This document shows positions 9,219 through 17,946 of a stretch of 64,000 bases of DNA, piece after piece. The first letter of the stretch is position 1. Every line of letters starts with the position of its first letter. The notes below the pieces were generated by a model. That model was not told where the DNA came from, ran no database searches, and saw only the letters and a list, made by a program, of their open reading frames with translations. Source of the DNA: Salipiger mangrovisoli (lineage in GTDB: Bacteria; Pseudomonadota; Alphaproteobacteria; Rhodobacterales; Rhodobacteraceae); NCBI RefSeq assembly GCF_015223355.1, contig NZ_JADFFK010000002.1:124001-188000 (forward strand). The letters run 5' to 3'. A program made the translations under genes and the position numbers.

Positions 9219-9931
9219 CCGACCCGCTGCTGATCTGGTCCTACCTCGAGAGCGGGCCGCTGCTGTGGCTCACCGCCACGCTGGTCGCCTATTGGATCGG
9301 CGACCGCATCTTCCGCCTGTCGCGCGGCAAGCCCTGGTTCAACCCGGTGCTGCTGTCGGTGATCGTGCTGGGGGCGCTGCTGCTGGCCACCGGTACGCCT
9401 TATGAAACCTACTTCGAGGGCGCGCAGTTCGTCCACTTCATGCTCGGCCCGGCAACCGTGTCGCTGGCGCTGCCGCTGCATGCCAACCTGAAGCGCGTGC
9501 GCCGCGCGGCGCTGCCCATGGCGCTGGCGCTGCTGGCGGGCTCGCTGACGGCAGTTGTCTCGGCGCTGGGGCTCGCGTGGCTGCTGGGGGCCGACGTCGG
9601 CCTGCTGGCCTCGCTGGCGCCGAAGTCGGCGACCGCGCCGGTGGCGATCGGCATCTCGGAGAAGCTCGGCGGGGATCCGTCGATGACCGCGGTGCTGGTG
9701 CTGCTGACCGGGATGATCGGGGCGATCGCCGTGACGCCGATGCTGAACGCGCTGGGGCTGCGCGACTGGCGCGGGCGGGGCTTTGCCACCGGGGTCGCCG
9801 CGCATGGCGTGGGCACCGCGCGGGCGCTGCAGGTCAACCCGACCGCCGGGGCCTTTGCCGGGATCGGCATGGGGATGAACGCGGTTCTGACGGGTCTGCT
9901 GGCGCCGCTTGTGCTGCAGCTCTTCCGCTAA
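9215..9931 (+). CDS. lrgB: LrgB family membrane protein
   Basis: A 238-residue protein with about seven membrane segments. The LrgB signature region is clear: VHFMLGPATVSLALPLHAN (a re-entrant-loop-like segment), LAPKSATAPVAIGISEKLGG and ATGVAAHGVGTARAL. It works together with the LrgA-like partner, whose stop it overlaps by 4 bases. The pair forms a two-gene operon closed by a hairpin just after the stop codon. Confidence 0.92.
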   Translation: MTDPLLIWSYLESGPLLWLTATLVAYWIGDRIFRLSRGKPWFNPVLLSVIVLGALLLATGTPYETYFEGAQFVHFMLGPATVSLALPLHANLKRVRRAALPMALALLAGSLTAVVSALGLAWLLGADVGLLASLAPKSATAPVAIGISEKLGGDPSMTAVLVLLTGMIGAIAVTPMLNALGLRDWRGRGFATGVAAHGVGTARALQVNPTAGAFAGIGMGMNAVLTGLLAPLVLQLFR

Positions 9932-9937
9932 AAGAGA

Positions 9938-9956
9938 AGGGGCCTTGCGGCCCCCT
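9938..9956. terminator. Terminator hairpin between convergent lrgB and kdsA
   Basis: A GGGGCC/GGCCCC stem (9939-9944 with 9949-9954) and TTGC loop, flanked by short A and T-poor tracts. It lies in the 30 bases between two convergent genes. A U-run is weak, so efficiency is uncertain. Confidence 0.6.
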
Positions 9957-9961
9957 CGAAC

Positions 9962-10792
9962 TCAGGCCTCCTTGGCCACCTCGTCGAGCGCGCGCAGCTT
10001 GGTCAGCAGCGCGCCAAGCTGGTCCACCGGCACCATGTTCGGCCCGTCGGAGGGGGCGTTGTCCGGGTCCTCATGCGTTTCGATGAAGACCGCGGCGCAG
10101 CCTACGGCGACGGCGGCGCGGGCGAGCGTGCCGACGAACTGGCGCTGGCCGCCCGAGGAGGTGCCCTGTCCGCCCGGCAGCTGCACCGAGTGGGTGGCGT
10201 CGAAGACCACCGGGTAGCCGGTTTCCGCCATGATCGGCAGCGAGCGCATGTCCGAGACCAGCATGTTGTAGCCGAAGCTCGCGCCGCGCTCGCAGAGCAG
10301 CAGCCGCTCGTTGCCGGTGCTGGCGATCTTGGAGGCCACGTTGGCCATGTCCCAGGGCGCGAGGAACTGGCCCTTCTTGACGTTGATCGCCGCGCCGGTT
10401 TCGCCCGCGGCGAGCAGCAGGTCGGTCTGGCGCGACAGGAAGGCGGGGATCTGCAGGATGTCGACCGCCTCGGCCACCATGCTGCATTGCTCGGCGGTGT
10501 GGATGTCGGTGAGCACCGGCACGCCGAATTCGGCGCCGATCTGCGACAGGATCGACAGCCCCGCCTCCATGCCGATGCCGCGCTTGCCCGAGAGCGAGGA
10601 GCGGTTGGCCTTGTCGAAGCTGCCCTTGAACACCCAGGGGGTGCGGGCGGCCTCGGCGGCGGTGGCGATCTTCTCGGCCAGCATCCGTGCGTGCTCGAGG
10701 CTTTCCAGCTGGCACGGTCCGGCGATCAGCGCCAGCGGCGCGTCGTTGGCGAAGGTGACGGATTTGACGGCGACGGGTTTCATCTTGGTCAT
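9962..10792 (-). CDS. kdsA: 3-deoxy-8-phosphooctulonate synthase
   Basis: A 276-residue enzyme condensing phosphoenolpyruvate with arabinose 5-phosphate to Kdo 8-phosphate. Family motifs seen are LIAGPCQLES, FKGSFDKANRSS, PVLTDIH, FLSRQTDLL, NVKKGQFLAPWDM, LLCERGASFGYN, FDATHSVQLPGG and FIETHEDPDNAPSDGPNM. The start ATG 10792 overlaps the kdsB stop by ATGA; the longer frame upstream is out of phase with kdsB and spurious. It is the last gene of kdsD-kdsB-kdsA. Kdo feeds the lipopolysaccharide core and some capsules. Confidence 0.97.
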   Translation of the reverse strand: MTKMKPVAVKSVTFANDAPLALIAGPCQLESLEHARMLAEKIATAAEAARTPWVFKGSFDKANRSSLSGKRGIGMEAGLSILSQIGAEFGVPVLTDIHTAEQCSMVAEAVDILQIPAFLSRQTDLLLAAGETGAAINVKKGQFLAPWDMANVASKIASTGNERLLLCERGASFGYNMLVSDMRSLPIMAETGYPVVFDATHSVQLPGGQGTSSGGQRQFVGTLARAAVAVGCAAVFIETHEDPDNAPSDGPNMVPVDQLGALLTKLRALDEVAKEA

Positions 10793-11577
10793 GCGATGCC
10801 TTCCTTCTTCAGAACGGCCTCTATGCGGGCCACGTCGACGGGGTTGTTGAGCTCCCAGAACACCCTTCCGCGCGCCTCGACCGGCACGCAGGTGACGGTG
10901 CCGCCGTTTTCCAGGAAGCGCAGCTGCTCGAGCCCCTCGGCGCGCTCGATCGGCCCCTCGGGCCAGGCGGCGTAGCGGCGCAGCGCCTCGGGGCGGTAGC
11001 CGTAGACACCGACGTGGTGCCAGACCTCGGGCGGGGTTTCGAGGTTGCCGACGTAGGGCAGCACTTCCTTGGAGAAATAGAGCGCGGTGCCGTCGGCGCG
11101 CATCACCGCGGTGGTGCCGCCGACGCGGCCGGCGTGGCGGTCGGTGACGAAATTGGCCAGCGTCTCGGGATCGGTCTTGAGCACCGGGGTCGCCATCTCG
11201 ACCTTGGGGTCCTGCATGGCGGCGATCAGCGCCTCGATGAACCACGGCGGGGTCAGCGGCGCGTCGCCCTGCAGGTTGATGACGATCTCCGGCTCACCGG
11301 TCAGCTGCGCCACGCCCTCGGCGCAGCGCTCGGTGCCGTTGCGCGCCTCGGAGGAGGTCATCAGCACCTCGGCGCCGAAGCCTTTCGCCGCCTCGGCGAT
11401 GCGGTCGTCGTCGGTCAGCACGTAGACCGCCGAGACGCCCTCGACCGTCAGCGCGGCTTCCCAGGCGCGCTGGATCAGGCTCTTCTTCTCGCCGGTGGCG
11501 CCGGTCAGCTCGACCAGCGGCTTGCCCGGATAGCGGCTCGAGGCGTAGCGGGCGGGGATGAAGATGACCGCGCTCAT
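10789..11577 (-). CDS. kdsB: 3-deoxy-manno-octulosonate cytidylyltransferase
   Basis: A 262-residue cytosolic enzyme that activates Kdo to CMP-Kdo. The N terminus IFIPARYASSRYPGKPL is the nucleotide-binding signature. TSSEARNGTERCAE, VINLQGDAPL and the C-terminal FWELNNPVDVARIE are also typical. The insertion GATGEKKSLIQRAW agrees with the CMP-Kdo synthetase family in this group. It overlaps both neighbours by 4 bases. Confidence 0.95.
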   Translation of the reverse strand: MSAVIFIPARYASSRYPGKPLVELTGATGEKKSLIQRAWEAALTVEGVSAVYVLTDDDRIAEAAKGFGAEVLMTSSEARNGTERCAEGVAQLTGEPEIVINLQGDAPLTPPWFIEALIAAMQDPKVEMATPVLKTDPETLANFVTDRHAGRVGGTTAVMRADGTALYFSKEVLPYVGNLETPPEVWHHVGVYGYRPEALRRYAAWPEGPIERAEGLEQLRFLENGGTVTCVPVEARGRVFWELNNPVDVARIEAVLKKEGIA

Positions 11578-12527
11578 GCGACACCTGCCCGCAGCGCGTC
11601 GTGGATATGCAGCAGCCCGACGAGGCGCTCGGCCTCGTCGACCACCAGAAGGACCGTCCGTTTCTTCGCGTTGAGCACGCCGAGTGCCTCCGTCAGTAGC
11701 GTTTCGGGGCGGGTGACCGTCGGGCCGGGCGTGGCAACCTCGCCAGCGCGGCGCTCCAGCAGCCCCTCCATGTTGCGGCGCAGGTCGCCGTCGGTGATGA
11801 TGCCTGCAACCTGGCCGTCCGTCACCACCGCGGCGACGCCGAAGCCTTTCTGCGACATGACCACCAGCGCCTCGCTCATCGGGGTGTCGGGGCTGACCAC
11901 GGGCAGCTCGTCGCCCTTGTGCATCACCGCCGAGACCCGCAGCAGCGCCGCACCGAGCGAGCCGCCGGGATGGAAATGCGCGTAGCTGTCGCGGCCGAAA
12001 CCGCGGTTGCTCATCAGCGCCACCGCCAGCGCGTCGCCGAGCGCCATGCACAGCGTCGTCGAGGTGGTCGGCGCCATGCCGATGGCGCAGGCCTCGGGGG
12101 CGTCGGGCAGCAGCAGGATATGATCGGCAGCGCTGGCCAGCGTGCTTTCGGCGCGCTTGGTGATGGCGATCATCGGGATCGAGAAGCGCGCGCAATAGCC
12201 GATCATGTCGGCAAGCTCGCGGGTCTCGCCGGAATTGGAGATCAGGATCACCGCGTCGGCCGAGGTGATCATGCCGAGATCGCCGTGGCTGGCCTCGCCG
12301 GGGTGGACGAATTGCGCCGGGGTGCCGGTGGAGGCCAGCGTGGCGGCGATCTTGGCGGCGACATGGCCGGACTTGCCCATGCCGGAGACGATGACCCGCC
12401 CGCGGATGCTCAGCAGCAGCGCGACCACGGCGTCGAAATCGGCCGGAAGCTCGTCCGAGAGGCGCACCAGCGCCTCGGTCTCGGTGGCCAGCACCCGGCG
12501 GGCGATGTCGGAAGGAGTTTCGGACAT
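11574..12527 (-). CDS. kdsD: Arabinose-5-phosphate isomerase (KdsD/KpsF type)
   Basis: A 317-residue protein converting ribulose 5-phosphate to arabinose 5-phosphate, the first committed precursor of Kdo. The N-terminal SIS domain (about residues 30-170) contains VSGMGKSGHVAAKIA, HPGEASHGDLG and ISNSGETREL. It is followed by two CBS domains (about 195-317) with VVTDGQVAGIITDGDLRR. It is the promoter-proximal gene of the Kdo operon. Whether it is the lipopolysaccharide or the capsule (KpsF) paralogue cannot be decided from sequence. Confidence 0.95.
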   Translation of the reverse strand: MSETPSDIARRVLATETEALVRLSDELPADFDAVVALLLSIRGRVIVSGMGKSGHVAAKIAATLASTGTPAQFVHPGEASHGDLGMITSADAVILISNSGETRELADMIGYCARFSIPMIAITKRAESTLASAADHILLLPDAPEACAIGMAPTTSTTLCMALGDALAVALMSNRGFGRDSYAHFHPGGSLGAALLRVSAVMHKGDELPVVSPDTPMSEALVVMSQKGFGVAAVVTDGQVAGIITDGDLRRNMEGLLERRAGEVATPGPTVTRPETLLTEALGVLNAKKRTVLLVVDEAERLVGLLHIHDALRAGVA

Positions 12528-12866
12528 GGGGATCCCTGATCTTGAGATGTCCGCGTGTTATCCCGCAATCGCGGGCTTGTCCAATGGCGCGGGGTGGGCC
12601 GCCCTGTGCCCTGCAAGGCCGGCCGCGGGCTGATGCGCCTGCGCGTCGACTCGCGCTGGTGAGAGGCGCGCTGCGCGCCCGCTGCCTGACGTTGCTGCTG
12701 CCGCAAGTTGCGCTGGCCAGGCTCGCGTTCCGCCGGAAGACGAAACTGACACAAAATGAGTCATCTTCGTGTCTCTAAAGGGCGTCATTGCTACTAGGAG
12801 CCCGCCTTGCCGCTTGGTATCTTGAAATCAGCATACAAGAATAAAACGAGAGCAGGATTTCGGGAC
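12528..12866. other. Intergenic region between divergent kdsD and Hint-domain gene
   Basis: 339 bases with no supported gene. A small perfect hairpin CCCGC-AATC-GCGGG lies at 12562-12575. The right-hand 130 bases are noticeably AT-richer than the rest and probably hold the Hint gene promoter, but no -35/-10 pair is convincing. At 12807 a TTG codon follows TAGGAG by 6 bases, giving a possible longer start for the Hint gene. Confidence 0.5.
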
Positions 12867-13940
12867 ATGGCAACGGCCTCGCAAGGCACGTTTGTCGTCT
12901 CCTGGTCGCAGACGCGCATAGACGGCCTGAAGGCCGCACCGGCGTCATCCTTGCAAGTCGGGGCCTCCTGGGCCTGGTTTGGTGACATTGTACGGGTTGA
13001 CGGGTCCTCGGACTCGTCTGGGGTTGACCGGGAAGACGCAGGGGCGGCACGTCGGGGACGCGCGGCGCTCAAGGTGCGCCAGTTGGTCGGGGAAGCGCTT
13101 GGCGGCGCGGTGCAGCCCTCTCAAGAGGGGAGCTCCGGGACTGCGGTGGCCTCCGATCCGAGCTTCGTCGTGACCGATGGGCTTCGCAGCTACTCGGTGA
13201 CCCGGATCGACGTCGCGGACAGCCCGCACCCTCTGCTGATGTTTCTCGATGCGGTCCCGCCACGCGGCAAGGATCTCTGGGTGGTCCACCTGACATGTTC
13301 CGCGAGCCTGCGCCGGGATCACGCGATGCCCGACGAGGGTGGGGTGATCTGCTTCGCCTGGGGCACGCGCATTCTCACCGCGCGGGGGCCGAAGTCCGTC
13401 GAGACCCTGCGCGAGGGCGATTTGGTGCAGACCAAGGATGACGGGCTGCAACCGGTGCATTGGATCGGCAGCCGCCGGATGAGTGGCGCAAGGTTGCACG
13501 TGCTGCCCGAGCTGCGACCGGTGCGAATCCGCGCCGGGGCTCTTGGCATCGAACGCCCAGACGACGAGTTTCTTGTCTCGCCCGAGCACCGGATGGTTAT
13601 CCGCGGGGCGATGGCGCGGGCCCTGTTCAACACCGACGAGGTGCTGGTGGCGGCCAAGCACCTGGTCAATGGCTCGACCATCTGCCGCGACCTGAGGGTG
13701 CGCGAGGTGACCTACGCGCACCTGCTGCTGCCGCGCCACGAGATCGTCTTTGCCAATGGCGTCGAGACCGAGAGCTTCCACCCTGCCAACACCTCCCTGT
13801 CGAGCCTTTCCGAAACCGACCGCGCGCGGCTCTTGGCGTTGTTGCCCGGCGTTGATCTGCGCCCGGCCGGCTATGGTGCCCATGCCCGGCGCAACCTGAC
13901 ATCGCGCGAGTCTGCGCTGCTGATCCAGCGCGCCGCGTGA
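12867..13940 (+). CDS. Hint-domain protein (Hedgehog/intein fold), roseobacter type
   Basis: A 357-residue protein. The N-terminal part begins with TFVVSWSQTRIDGL and contains SWAWFGDIVRVDG. The Hint domain starts at Cys162 in ICFAWGTRILTARGPKSVE, followed by LREGDLVQTKD, FLVSPEHRMVIRG, a region with HLLLPRHEIVFANGVETESF, and a short tail. Such stand-alone Hint proteins are numerous in Rhodobacteraceae; some carry RTX or other secreted domains, but none is seen here. There is no C-terminal extein or Asn-nucleophile splice site, so self-cleavage rather than splicing would be expected if it is active. Start ATG 12867 follows CAGGA; an in-frame TTG at 12807 is a rival. Confidence 0.8.
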   Translation: MATASQGTFVVSWSQTRIDGLKAAPASSLQVGASWAWFGDIVRVDGSSDSSGVDREDAGAARRGRAALKVRQLVGEALGGAVQPSQEGSSGTAVASDPSFVVTDGLRSYSVTRIDVADSPHPLLMFLDAVPPRGKDLWVVHLTCSASLRRDHAMPDEGGVICFAWGTRILTARGPKSVETLREGDLVQTKDDGLQPVHWIGSRRMSGARLHVLPELRPVRIRAGALGIERPDDEFLVSPEHRMVIRGAMARALFNTDEVLVAAKHLVNGSTICRDLRVREVTYAHLLLPRHEIVFANGVETESFHPANTSLSSLSETDRARLLALLPGVDLRPAGYGAHARRNLTSRESALLIQRAA

Positions 13941-13992
13941 CCCTTTGCCGGCGCGGCCCGGTGGGCCGCGCCGGCGCGCGCGCTCGAAGCGA

Positions 13993-14685
13993 TCAATGGG
14001 CGAGCATCTCCTCGACGATCTCTTCTGCGCTCAGGGCCGACGGGTAATAGGTCGGCCAATTTGTGACCTCCTCGAGCAGCGCCGCGCGGTCGTCACCCCA
14101 GTAGAGGTGGTAGTGGTCCGATGCTGCCGGAGCGATGCGATGGTCGCTGAACTGGATGTAGCCGGGTGCCTTCGCGTCCCCCGCGGTCTTGGCGAAGCCG
14201 AAGCGCACGCCGCGGTTGCCCTTTTCATAGGTCAGCACCTCGTAGCCGTCGCTCGCATAGGTTCCCGAAACGGACCCTTCGCCGGAGAAGAAGGTCACGG
14301 TGCTGCCCGCGATGGCAATGCGGTCGACGTCGGTCGCATAGCCGGTGCGGTAGTCGGCGGTATAGGCCTCGGCGCTCTTGTCGCCCTGTTCCGCCTTGTG
14401 CGCCATGACCGGTGCCAAGGCGCCGTTCTGCAGCAGCGGGTAGACCGATTGCCAGTCACCTTGCCAATCCGAAAGGGGCCGGTCGGCGATCTGCGCGTCC
14501 TCGAAGTGGCCGCGGTAGATCGCGTCGTCGCCGTGATCGTGGGGGCTGGTGTGGGCATGATCATGGTGGTCGTGGCCGGTGTCTTGGGCGGGTGCGGTGC
14601 CGGAGTCGGCCTGCGCGGCGGGCGCGTTGCAAAGCGCGGTTCCGAGCGCGAGGGCTGCAAGCAGCGCGGGGAGGGAGGTGTTCAT
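13993..14685 (-). CDS. zinT: ZinT family periplasmic zinc-binding protein
   Basis: A 230-residue protein. A signal peptide of about 26 residues ends at PAAQA-DS. A histidine-rich tract HDHHDHAHTSPHDH follows (about residues 38-51). The ZinT domain includes YRGHFEDAQIADRPLSDWQG, WQSVYPLL and the metal-site segment ASDHYHLYWGD near residue 195. The protein is expected to bind zinc in the periplasm and help ZnuABC or act as a buffer under zinc starvation. The start ATG 14685 is preceded by a Zur-box-like palindrome 43-62 bases upstream. The histidine tract is typical of ZnuA/ZinT proteins. Confidence 0.92.
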   Translation of the reverse strand: MNTSLPALLAALALGTALCNAPAAQADSGTAPAQDTGHDHHDHAHTSPHDHGDDAIYRGHFEDAQIADRPLSDWQGDWQSVYPLLQNGALAPVMAHKAEQGDKSAEAYTADYRTGYATDVDRIAIAGSTVTFFSGEGSVSGTYASDGYEVLTYEKGNRGVRFGFAKTAGDAKAPGYIQFSDHRIAPAASDHYHLYWGDDRAALLEEVTNWPTYYPSALSAEEIVEEMLAH

Positions 14686-14727
14686 CGGTCTTGGCCTTTC
14701 GCAGATGCCGCGCGGAGCGGCTGATTC

Positions 14728-14747
14728 TGTTATGTGATAACATAACA
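14728..14747. promoter_or_regulatory. Zur-box-like operator upstream of zinT
   Basis: An 8-base perfect inverted repeat, TGTTATGT and ACATAACA, separated by GATA. The TGTTAT...ATAACA arms resemble the Zur operators known upstream of zinc-starvation genes. It lies between divergent zinT and the GNAT gene, 43 bases from the zinT start, where it would overlap the promoter. Regulation by Zur is inferred from the palindrome and the gene identity. Confidence 0.75.
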
Positions 14748-14880
14748 ATATCCACCTAGGCCATGTTGCGATTGTCGGCAACCGCGGCATTTGCGCAGGG
14801 GTCGCGGTGCGGCGGGGTCCCCTTTGCCCGCGGCCCGTGCCCGGCTAAGACATCACCGGGACTCGAGAGGAGAAAGATCG

Positions 14881-15315
14881 ATGCAGATCACGCGGCGTCT
14901 CGCCACGCCAGCCGATGCGCAGGCACTTGCCGAGTTGCGGGCCGAGGCGATGCGGCCGAGCCTCGAGGCGATCCAGCGGTTCGACCCGATACGCGTGCGC
15001 CGGCGCTTTCTTGATGGTTTCGCGCCAGAGGACACGACGCTGCTGCTTTGCGATGACCGGCTGGCCGGCTTCTACGTGCTGCGCAGGCGGCCGCACGAAC
15101 ACTATCTGGATCACTTCTACCTGGGGGCGGGGTTTCGCGGGACCGGCCTCGGGCGCAAGATCATCGCCGGTCTCCAGCAGGGCGCGCGCGAGGCGCGCAT
15201 GCCGATCCGCCTCATGGCGCTGAAGGGCAGTCCGGCGAATGATTTCTACCGGACCTGCGGTTTCGAGCTCGTGGGCGAGGAACCGCTCGACCTGGTCTAT
15301 CGCTGGCAACCCTGA
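14881..15315 (+). CDS. GNAT family N-acetyltransferase
   Basis: A 144-residue single GNAT domain. ATG 14881 follows GAGGAGAAAG by about 5 bases. The acetyl-CoA pyrophosphate-binding loop is RGTGLGRKI (motif A, near residue 82), and motif B appears as NDFYRTCGFELVGE. The acceptor substrate cannot be predicted. It is divergent from zinT but probably not part of the zinc regulon by function. Confidence 0.88.
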   Translation: MQITRRLATPADAQALAELRAEAMRPSLEAIQRFDPIRVRRRFLDGFAPEDTTLLLCDDRLAGFYVLRRRPHEHYLDHFYLGAGFRGTGLGRKIIAGLQQGAREARMPIRLMALKGSPANDFYRTCGFELVGEEPLDLVYRWQP

Positions 15316-15321
15316 GCGGGG

Positions 15322-15822
15322 TTACTCGAGGATCTCATCCGCATCGACGCCCCAGACCGCAGCCTTGGGTGCCCAGCCCTCGTAGCCCCCGGCGGACAGC
15401 TCGCACCAGTCCTTTTCGCAATGCTCGAGATGCGCGATGACACCGACCGCCAGTTTGGCCTCGACCGGGGTGCCCGCATCGGGACGCTGGTGCAATTCGA
15501 GCATGTCCTCCTCGACCAGCACGGTGCGCACCCCCGACAGCAGCGCGTAGTGGATCCAGCCGCCCGCGCCGTCCTTGTCGCGTACCCGGCGCCAGTGTCC
15601 GTATTCGGCGATGATCTCCAGCGGCATGTCGCGCCGCGTGTAGACCCAGTCGATGCGATGGGTGAGCGACGGGCCGCGCCGGGCGTTGCCCTCGCTTGTC
15701 TTGAGCGACACGTACCGCGGCAGCGGCAGGTTGGTGACCGGCCCGCGCTCTTCGGCCGCCTGCGCGGCCGTGCCGCAGAGCAGGGCGGCAAGCAGCCCCG
15801 CCAACACAGAAGTCCTGACCAT
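15322..15822 (-). CDS. Secreted SH3-domain protein
   Basis: A 166-residue protein with a signal peptide (cleavage after about residue 22, AAQA-AE). It carries bacterial SH3-like repeats: LPRYVSLKTSEGNARRGPS...WVYTRRDMPLEIIAEYGHWRRV and a second copy with LHQRPDAGTPVEAKLAVG...CELSAGGYEGWAPKAAVWG. This matches the alphaproteobacterial SH3_4 family. Such proteins are periplasmic and thought to bind cell-wall or protein ligands. The start at 15822 gives the signal peptide directly; the longer frame upstream lacks it. Confidence 0.86.
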   Translation of the reverse strand: MVRTSVLAGLLAALLCGTAAQAAEERGPVTNLPLPRYVSLKTSEGNARRGPSLTHRIDWVYTRRDMPLEIIAEYGHWRRVRDKDGAGGWIHYALLSGVRTVLVEEDMLELHQRPDAGTPVEAKLAVGVIAHLEHCEKDWCELSAGGYEGWAPKAAVWGVDADEILE

Positions 15823-15928
15823 CGTGTCTGTCCTGCTCGAGATTTTACGCCGGGGTTCTTGTGCCCCGTGCATGCTTGCGACAGTGTGCCAAAGCGCAGA
15901 GCGTAAGGAAAGGGAGGCCCTGACCGGA

Positions 15929-16915
15929 ATGCCGCAGAAACGCCTGACTGTTGTCGTCACGCGACGTTTGCCGGAGGTGGTTGAAACCCGCCTGAGCGAG
16001 CTTTTTAACGTCAAGCTGCGTACCGACGACCTCGCGATGACTCGCGCGGAATTGACCGCGGCGATGGCCGAGGCCGACGTGCTGGTGCCGACGCTGACCG
16101 ACCAGATCGACGCCGGGCTGATCGCTCAGGCGGGGCCGCGACTCAAGCTGATCGCCAACTATGGTGCGGGTGTCGACCATATCGACGTGGAAACCGCGCG
16201 GGCGCGGGGCATCATGGTGTCGAACACGCCGGGGGTCATGACCGACGATACCGCCGACATGGTGATGGGCCTCATGCTGGCGGTGATGCGCCGCATGCAG
16301 GAGGGGCTTGCCACCATGCAGGAGGGCAACTGGGCCGGATGGGCACCGACCGCCTTCCTCGGCACGCGGCTCGGCGGAAAGCGGCTCGGCATCCTCGGGA
16401 TGGGGCGGATCGGTCAGGCGGTGGCACGGCGCGCCTCGGCCTTCGGCATGCAGATCCACTACCACAACCGCCGCCGCCTGCGCGAAGAGACCGAGGAGTC
16501 GCTCGAGGCGACCTACTGGGAGAGCCTCGACCAGATGGTGGCGCGGATGGACGTGGTGTCGGTCAACTGCCCGCACACCCCCTCGACCTTCCACCTGCTG
16601 AACGCCCGGCGGCTGCGGCTGATGAAACCCTCGGCGGTGCTGTTGAACACCTCGCGCGGCGAGGTGATCGACGAGGCGGCGCTGACCCGGATGCTGAAGG
16701 CGGGCGAGCTGGGCGGTGCCGGGCTCGACGTCTATCAGCACAAGATCAAGGGCAACCCCGAGCTGGTGAACATGCCCAACGTGGTGATGCTGCCGCATAT
16801 GGGCTCGGCGACACTCGAGGGGCGAATCGAAATGGGCGAAAAGGTGATCATCAACGTCAAGACCTTCGCTGACGGGCACCGCCCGCCGGATCAGGTCGTC
16901 CCGGCGATGCTCTGA
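15929..16915 (+). CDS. D-isomer-specific 2-hydroxyacid dehydrogenase (glycerate/glyoxylate type)
   Basis: A 328-residue NAD(P)-dependent dehydrogenase. The N-terminal substrate domain contains IANYGAGVDHIDVE. The NAD-binding motif is GMGRIGQAVARR (about residue 156). The catalytic Arg is in VNCPHTPSTFHL region, the Glu in NTSRGEVIDE, and the His in MLPHMGSAT. Sequence style fits D-glycerate dehydrogenase (GyaR) acting on hydroxypyruvate or glyoxylate, as in the serine cycle and photorespiration-like salvage. It starts after GGGAGG and is followed 36 bases later by rfbD. Confidence 0.9.
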   Translation: MPQKRLTVVVTRRLPEVVETRLSELFNVKLRTDDLAMTRAELTAAMAEADVLVPTLTDQIDAGLIAQAGPRLKLIANYGAGVDHIDVETARARGIMVSNTPGVMTDDTADMVMGLMLAVMRRMQEGLATMQEGNWAGWAPTAFLGTRLGGKRLGILGMGRIGQAVARRASAFGMQIHYHNRRRLREETEESLEATYWESLDQMVARMDVVSVNCPHTPSTFHLLNARRLRLMKPSAVLLNTSRGEVIDEAALTRMLKAGELGGAGLDVYQHKIKGNPELVNMPNVVMLPHMGSATLEGRIEMGEKVIINVKTFADGHRPPDQVVPAML

Positions 16916-16951
16916 GACTGACCCCGACACACTGACTAACATGGATAAAAG

Positions 16952-17806
16952 ATGCGGATACTGATGTTCGGCAGGACGGGGCAGGTGGCGCGCGAGCTGC
17001 AGCGCCGCACCCCGGTGGTGGCCCTCGGGCGGGACGAGGCGGATCTGACCGATCCAGCCGATTGTGCCGAGGCGGTACGGGCCGAGGCTCCCGACGTGGT
17101 GATCAACGCCGCCGCTTACACCGCGGTGGATCTGGCCGAGAGCGACGAGGTCACCGCCGCGCAGGTCAACGGCGAGGCCCCCGGTGCCATGGCGCAGGCC
17201 TGCGCCGACCTGGGCATTCCCTTCATCCATATCTCGACCGATTACGTCTTCGACGGCTCGGGCGACACGCCCTTCACGCCCGATGCCCCGACCGGGCCGC
17301 TCGGTGCCTATGGCCGCTCCAAGCTGGCCGGCGAGGCGGCGGTGCGCGCCGCGGGTGGTACCCATGCGATCATCCGCACCAGCTGGGTGGTTTCGGCGCA
17401 TGGCAAGAACTTCGTGAAGACCATGCTCAAGCTCGGTGCCGAGCGCGACCGGCTGACCATCGTCGCCGACCAGGTGGGCGGGCCGACCCCGGCCGCCGAC
17501 ATCGCCGAGCTATGCCTTGCCGCCGCGGAACAGCTGATCGCCGCACCGGAGAAATCGGGCACCTACCACCTGTCCGGCGGGCCGGACGTCAGCTGGGCCG
17601 ATTTCGCCCGCGAGATCTTCGCCCAGGCGGGCATCGACTGCGAGGTGGTGGACATCCCCAGTTCCGAGTTCCCGACGCCAGCCAAGCGCCCGGCAAACTC
17701 GCGGCTGGACACCAGCGCGACCGAGGCCGCCTTCGGCCTGCCGCGCCCGGACTGGCGGGTGGGCCTGTCTGCCATCCTCAAGGAGCTCAAGGCCGAACAG
17801 GGCTGA
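16952..17806 (+). CDS. rfbD: dTDP-4-dehydrorhamnose reductase
   Basis: A 284-residue extended SDR that makes dTDP-L-rhamnose, a donor for surface polysaccharides. Seen are the nucleotide motif FGRTGQVARE at the N terminus, VINAAAYTAVDLAE, HISTDYVFDGSG, the catalytic YxxxK as YGRSKLAGE, and RTSWVVSAHGKNFVKTML. The partner genes rfbA, rfbB and rfbC are not in the window, so the pathway must be completed elsewhere. It likely supplies rhamnose to the polysaccharide genes further right, two of which look like rhamnosyl-type GT2 enzymes. Confidence 0.95.
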   Translation: MRILMFGRTGQVARELQRRTPVVALGRDEADLTDPADCAEAVRAEAPDVVINAAAYTAVDLAESDEVTAAQVNGEAPGAMAQACADLGIPFIHISTDYVFDGSGDTPFTPDAPTGPLGAYGRSKLAGEAAVRAAGGTHAIIRTSWVVSAHGKNFVKTMLKLGAERDRLTIVADQVGGPTPAADIAELCLAAAEQLIAAPEKSGTYHLSGGPDVSWADFAREIFAQAGIDCEVVDIPSSEFPTPAKRPANSRLDTSATEAAFGLPRPDWRVGLSAILKELKAEQG

Positions 17807-17946
17807 TCCCGCAGGGCCCCGAAAACTAGCCGCAACTTCATGTAAAAACGCGAGAAATGTCCACTTTGCGGCCATGATATCGCGCCTCTTCTGCCGTGCG
17901 TCCGTACCAATGTGGCGGCAACGCAATGATGCGGATGAGGTGACCC

